This document shows positions 33,178 to 37,841 of a DNA stretch of 37,841 nucleotides, piece after piece (positions within the stretch are counted from its first letter, which is position 1; every line of letters begins with the position of its first letter). The stretch is from Neurospora tetrasperma FGSC 2508 (taxonomy: Eukaryota; Ascomycota; Sordariomycetes; Sordariales; Sordariaceae). The stretch is from assembly GCF_000213175.1 (NCBI RefSeq), contig NW_009799100.1, positions 3,258,871-3,296,711 on the forward strand, read 5' to 3'. The position numbers and the translations under genes were made by a program. The notes beneath the pieces were generated by a model, which saw only the letters and a list, made by a program, of their open reading frames with translations, did no database searches and had not been told where the DNA came from.

Positions 33178-34549
33178 GGCGACAGACGGGAAGGTCTATG
33201 TATATTTTGAACGGGAACAGTGATGGTGGAATGCGAATGGGACGGATTGAGGCCTCGGGTGTAAAGTATTGCTGAGGCTGCGGAAGCTGCGGATGGTCAC
33301 CTCTGGGTATAATCCATAAGCCGGAAGTGGTGGAAGTCTGAGTCGGGTCGGGCTGGAGCAGTCGAGGCGGATGTGGTGGGATGGAGTTGTGGTGATGCCG
33401 TGGGATTGGATGAAGGTCGGAAATGGCTGCTGGATCAAAGGAAAGAAGCCCGTCGCTAGCTCCAGCTTCCAACAAGTCTTCTACCCGCATTCCACTCTTC
33501 CACAGGGTCGGCACAGCTAAATTCCAGAGTTGCTTTTCCTTCTCCATCAGTGGGCTCTTTTGCTGTCATCGAGTGGGGCATCGCGATGTGATAGCCGTGG
33601 GCTAACTGTAAACGGTTTAGGCAGACACACAGATCATCTGGGCTGACTTGCATTTCTGACGTTTTCTCCCGTCCCTGTCTGGAATTCGAACCCCACATGA
33701 GCTCCCCTGGGGTCATCGAATGCGAGTTCATCTATGTATCCATTCCGTGTTGCCATTGGTAATTTTAGGCTGGTTAGCAGGTGTTAGTGTCTTCAATTCC
33801 ATGGACATAAGATGGAATCATGACAAGATGAGAGTTGGTAGCTTCATAATCGGGCTGACATAGTGACTACTTGCCTAGGTTCATTTCTACACATAGAAGC
33901 TATGTAAATGACACTCTTGAGCCTCATTCTCCAGGGGCACTTTTATAACAGGGACATGGTTTCGATTTATTTGTCACTCCCGAGGAGCAATAGTGTACAT
34001 AATGTAGGTAGTGTAGTATGTCTTTAAAGTGACGTTATATCATGGAGTGTAATAGCATCATACTACTATGGAGCAGGCTCTAGGTACCTCTAGGTAAAGC
34101 TCCATTTGAACTGAGGGAGGGTGATCGATCTCGGACATTGAAGATCTCGTTCACACACTGACCACAGCTGGACCACCATCAAGGCCACGCTGGTCCATGC
34201 CCTCTTTACAGACATCTCCCCCCTTGTGCTGCCAGGTTCTCCAGACTGCCCGACGTCGCGAGCCGTTTCCCGTTTTCCGTTTCCCCTGGCCCTGGCTGTC
34301 CGTTCCAGTTGAAGCCTCACAGTCTTGGCAGACCGGGCACTGCAGTTTCCTTGTCGGGTCCACTGAAACAAATGTTGAACCAACCAACAGAGCCGCTGCA
34401 ACCCAACACTGTCCCCCAAACAATTGGGGCTGCGCTAATCTCGACGCCGCGACCGCGCTTTCAAGTGGAACTGAAAGTAAACACAACATCCAAATACTAC
34501 CAGTTCTTCGCATGTCTCCGGTTCATACGCCGACTGCGCTCTTCTCGCC
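33178..34549. other. Divergent intergenic region between tam41 and mad1
   Basis: About 1.37 kb separate the two oppositely transcribed genes, so it must hold both promoters and 5' untranslated regions. A 125-codon open frame at 33547-33170 on the minus strand runs over the tam41 start and is Pro/His-rich without motifs, so I leave it out. No TATA element or known factor site was recognised. Confidence 0.6.
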
Positions 34550-37104
34550 ATGCCGCCACCGTCAATTCCTCAACCCGGCCAAGGCAAGCCGCCCTTGCGA
34601 CGCGGTTCTATAAGCGGTGCCTCAGGCCCGCAGGCACAGTTTCGCGCCAGCATTGGAGCCAGCGCCATCCCACGTCCGCAGACAGCGCTCAGAGGATCTA
34701 GGGTACGTTTCCGCCTGTCGCAAACCAAAGAAGACTATTGACTCAAGATGACGTCCTGACTGTGGTTCCAATGCGTGCGTAGCCCGGAAGTTTTCGCGCT
34801 TCGATTAGTGCTCAGCCGTCTTTCGCCTTCAACCCAAGCGGCGATTCCCATATTCCGCTATCGATTGCCAACTTGAGCCGTTCGAGTTCGCGGCAAGGTC
34901 GTACGCCGACCGGGCCATCACCGCCGCCCGCTAACGATGAAACCGCAGCCAGCTCGACGAATCCGACGCGGGATAGCAGCAAGGAGAACATTGCTCCGCC
35001 AGATGCAGCAGAGTACGAAGCCCAGAGACGGCGCATCGAAGAGCTAAAGGCCGAGGTTGGCACTCTCAACTACCAGATCAGCAACTATGAACAGGAAAAG
35101 GAGTTGGGACGATTGCAGATGGAAAACGAAATGCGCGATATCCGTCGACAAGCTGAGCAGGATTTTAAAGCAAAACAAGCCGCCGATGCCGAAAAGTCCA
35201 AGGCGCTGCGACATGCTGAGTCGCTGCAAGCCGAGTTGGACGCCCTACGAGCCGAAAAGGAAACCCAAAAACGAGAACTCAATGCGAAGACAAGGGAAGC
35301 ACAGGAAGAGGCAAGACTACTTCGAGAACAAGTTGAGGAGTTGAAGGCTGCTAAGGAGGAAGCAGCACGGCTAGCGGAGCGGGAAATCACCGAATTAAAG
35401 GCGAAGGTAACTGTGTTGGAGAGGACCGCGCAAGAGACAGAGGAGGAGAACAGAACACTAAAGGATACCCTCGAAAAAGTCAATGCCCAACTGGCAGAGC
35501 GAGACGACACAATAGGCAAACTCGATGCCGAGGTTCTTCGACTCAAAGCTCACACAGGCGATGCCGAGACAGTGTCCGTGATCCGCAGGGAGCTTTCAGA
35601 CCAAGTGAATCACATCCGGATGCTCGAGTCTAAGAACCGTGAGCAAATAACAGAGCTCAAACACTTGCGACAGGTTTACAAGGCCGTGGAGGTAGTCGAG
35701 GAAGAGAAACGGACTCTACAGAGGAAGTTGGAAGCAGCACAAACTCTGGAGACCGAGCTGGCCGAGGAACGAAGGCAACGTCTCAGGCTAGAGGATGAAA
35801 GAAGATCATGGGCCGCATACTTGGAGTCAAATTCAGAGGGTCCCGTCGAGTTCGACTCACCGGAAGCCGTAGCAAGGGCATTGGTGGAGGAGCGTTTCCG
35901 CTCCGCCTCGCTGACCGAGCGGTTGGGTGCTCTCCAGCCTGAGATTGCCGACCGTGATAACATCATCAAGTCACTGGAGGATGAGAAGGCCAGACTTCTC
36001 GAACAAATTGAGAAACTTCGGGCAAGCAGCGGTCCTTCTGCTAACGACAAGGCCCGCGCCCGTCTAGACAGGCAACGCGCCCTCGCCGTCAAGGAGGTGG
36101 AGTACCTACGCGCCCAACTCAAGACCTTTGACATGGAAGACGTCACCATGCAACCCGAGCAGCTCGACGAGCAAAAAGCCAAGCGGATCCAAGAGCTTGA
36201 GGACCTCGTCGACAAGTACAAAGAAGAGGTTAACACCCTCCACGCCGACCTGACCTCCCTCGAATCCGCCAGCACCAGCCCCGTCCAACCCGTACTGGCC
36301 GGCACCAAACGGCCCCGTGATGACCACGACGGCGCCGAGTCCGAACAACTCGGCCAACTCGCCCGCAAGAACCGCAAGCTCCAATCCGAGTTCTCCGACC
36401 TGCAAACCTCCCACCGCATCCTCCAAAAGGAGCACGAAGTAACCACCTCCCAGCTCGCCGCCGCCAAGGAACAACTCAAAACCCGCATCCTCTCGCTGCG
36501 CGACAACCCAACCTCGGAATACGAAAAGATCAAGACCGAAACCCTTAAAGCCCTCAAGCTCGAGAACGCCGAGCTGCTCGCCCACCTCGAGCGCCAACCG
36601 ACTCTCTTCGCGACCGTCCCCGCCACCCAAATCGCCGCGCTCAAACGCGAAATATCCGCCGCGCAAGCCGAGACGGCCTCGGCCCAAAAACGCGCCGACC
36701 GCCTAAAACAAGTATGGGCAGCCAAGTCTGCCGAGTTCAAAGAGGCCGTGTTCAGCACCCTGGGGTGGACCGTGACGTTCATCCCCGGAGGCAAGATGCG
36801 GGTGGAAAGTGTTTATTACCCTTCCAAGACGGAGGAGCACGAGAACAGCATCGTTTTCGATGGCGAGAAGGGCACGATGAAGGTGGGCGGAGGACCGAGG
36901 AGCGAGTTTGCGAACAGGATTGCGGATAATATTCGGTTTTGGGTCAGGGAGAGGGGAGAGGTGCCGTGCTTTCTGGCGGCGTTGACGTTGGAGTTTTATG
37001 AGGAAATGCATGGGGCGAAGCAGTTGCAGGCGACTGGGGGAGGCGAAAGTGGCAGTGGGAGCGGGACGCCTATGGAGGGGGTGACTGGGACTGCTTCGGC
37101 TTAG
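34550..37104 (+). CDS. mad1: Spindle assembly checkpoint protein Mad1
   Basis: A coiled-coil scaffold that recruits Mad2 at nuclear pores and unattached kinetochores to delay anaphase. The model is exon 1 34550-34702, intron 34703-34782 (80 bases, gtacgt..gtag) and exon 2 34783-37104, giving 824 residues. The first 120 residues are Ser/Pro-rich and disordered, with two related stretches (QAQFRASIGASAIPRP and PGSFRASISAQP). A nearly continuous coiled coil spans about 120-600. The Mad2-interaction motif RILSLRDNP is at about 619-627, followed by the RLK motif (691-693) used for Bub1 contact. The C-terminal RWD-like domain is typical (TLGWTVTFIPGGKMRV, then ALTLEFYEEMHG). The start ATG in cgccATGcc context opens exon 1 in phase; the long frame of exon 2 has no ATG near its beginning. 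Confidence 0.95.
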
Positions 37105-37841
37105 TAGGTCAGCTTGTTCGGTCTGGTATCTGGGCTTCCTGGGGTGGACGTTGTTTTGGGAAGCATCAATATGGCGTTGGTGCACATTTTTTGCTTTTGC
37201 TTTGCGTTGCTTCACAAGCTGGTCGAAAAGAAAGTGACAGACTTGAACGTTCGGGATGCTTAGTTTCCCCTCTATCAGGCCCTTGGGCCTTATACCACGC
37301 AGAATGGATTAAGAGCAAAATGGCACTACACATACATACATACATAATTTGACTTTGAAACAACGAGGAAACTGGGACAACCGAAGGGATAACTATCTAC
37401 TTCTCACGTTGTTGCTGTCGATCGCGAATTCGAGTCCAAGCACAGTAACGAATTACAGAACGTTGACAAGTTTCCAACGATTCATGAGTTGCGAGACAAG
37501 TACCGAGTGATAGATATTCGTGATTTGGGTAAATATGTATTAACCACCAGTTACCATATTTATCGATATGTGTAATTTCCGTGTCGTGTCAGTAACTCAG
37601 CTTCTTCTAAGCATCTCCATAGGTTTACCTAAGAGTGGAACCATCAGAGTTCCATGTTATTGGTGGCCCTGCTGGTTCGGTTACGAGCAGCAACTTTTGG
37701 GATATGGCGATTGGAGAGAAAATGTCCCAAGTTAAAGACAGATAAAGAAAATAAAAATAGAAAATGAAGTGGAAAGTCGATTAGCGAGATTACCCGAGAT
37801 CCCATGGGTCTAATAAGCTTGAGCCCCTTTACACATGCCCC
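37105..37841. other. Downstream of mad1, no gene seen
   Basis: Contains the presumed mad1 3' untranslated region and spacer up to the window end, with a short (CATA)n run at 37331-37347. No reading frame or RNA gene was recognised. Confidence 0.6.

Noticed and set aside
33170-33547. 125-codon minus-strand frame overlapping the tam41 start
   Set aside because: Pro/His-rich translation without homology features; occupies the tam41 promoter and leader.
33640-33730. tRNA-like gttcgaatt word on the minus strand
   Set aside because: No flanking D, anticodon or acceptor stems can be formed.
35676-36794. 372-codon antisense open frame over Mad1
   Set aside because: Ser/Arg/Ala-rich shadow of the coiled-coil coding sequence.

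Overview
This window is nuclear DNA of a filamentous ascomycete, most probably a sordariomycete. Three things point there: short GT..AG introns with CTGAC/CTAAC-type branch sites, proteins typical of such fungi, and an AT-rich block whose mutations look like repeat-induced point mutation (RIP). I cannot name the genus.

Bases 1 to about 14,450 form a gene-free, AT-rich block of decayed transposable elements. Its best-defined member is a complete Ty3/Gypsy chromovirus-type LTR retrotransposon at 7309-14392 on the plus strand, with two 649-bp LTRs and protease, RT, RNase H, integrase and chromodomain relics in order. Left of it lie a pogo-type (DDE_1) transposase relic on the minus strand (about 5940-6560) and a minus-strand gag/protease relic near the window start. 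A small island at 5700-5935 has largely escaped the mutation, and the mutation also fades through the right half of the 3' LTR.

From about 14,800 the DNA has normal composition and carries genes. These are a six-exon SulP sulfate permease (+, 15954-18792); a minus-strand locus of uncertain integrity with a VldE/ARB-07466-like hydrolase domain and a separate cysteine-rich segment (19048-about 20240); a small PAM2-motif protein (+, 20409-20903); an intron-containing tRNA-Phe (22491-22579); a secreted GH16 glucanase (-, 23111-24040); a decayed, unrecognised minus-strand reading frame (about 24299-26069); a secreted M28 aminopeptidase of the Lap2 type (-, 27708-29295); the mitochondrial CDP-diacylglycerol synthase Tam41 (-, 31404-33177); and the spindle-checkpoint protein Mad1 (+, 34550-37104).

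A 313-bp MITE-like element with long terminal inverted repeats and TA flanks sits at 21932-22244. A single-arm relative of it lies at 14829-14909, at the edge of the RIP block.

The genes do not form one pathway. Sulfate permease, GH16 glucanase, M28 peptidase and the VldE-like protein are nutrient-acquisition or secreted functions, while Tam41 and Mad1 are housekeeping genes sharing a divergent intergenic region. I found no clear novel multi-gene system. The items most worth following up are the PAM2 mini-protein, the VldE-like locus, the MITE pair and the un-RIPed island.
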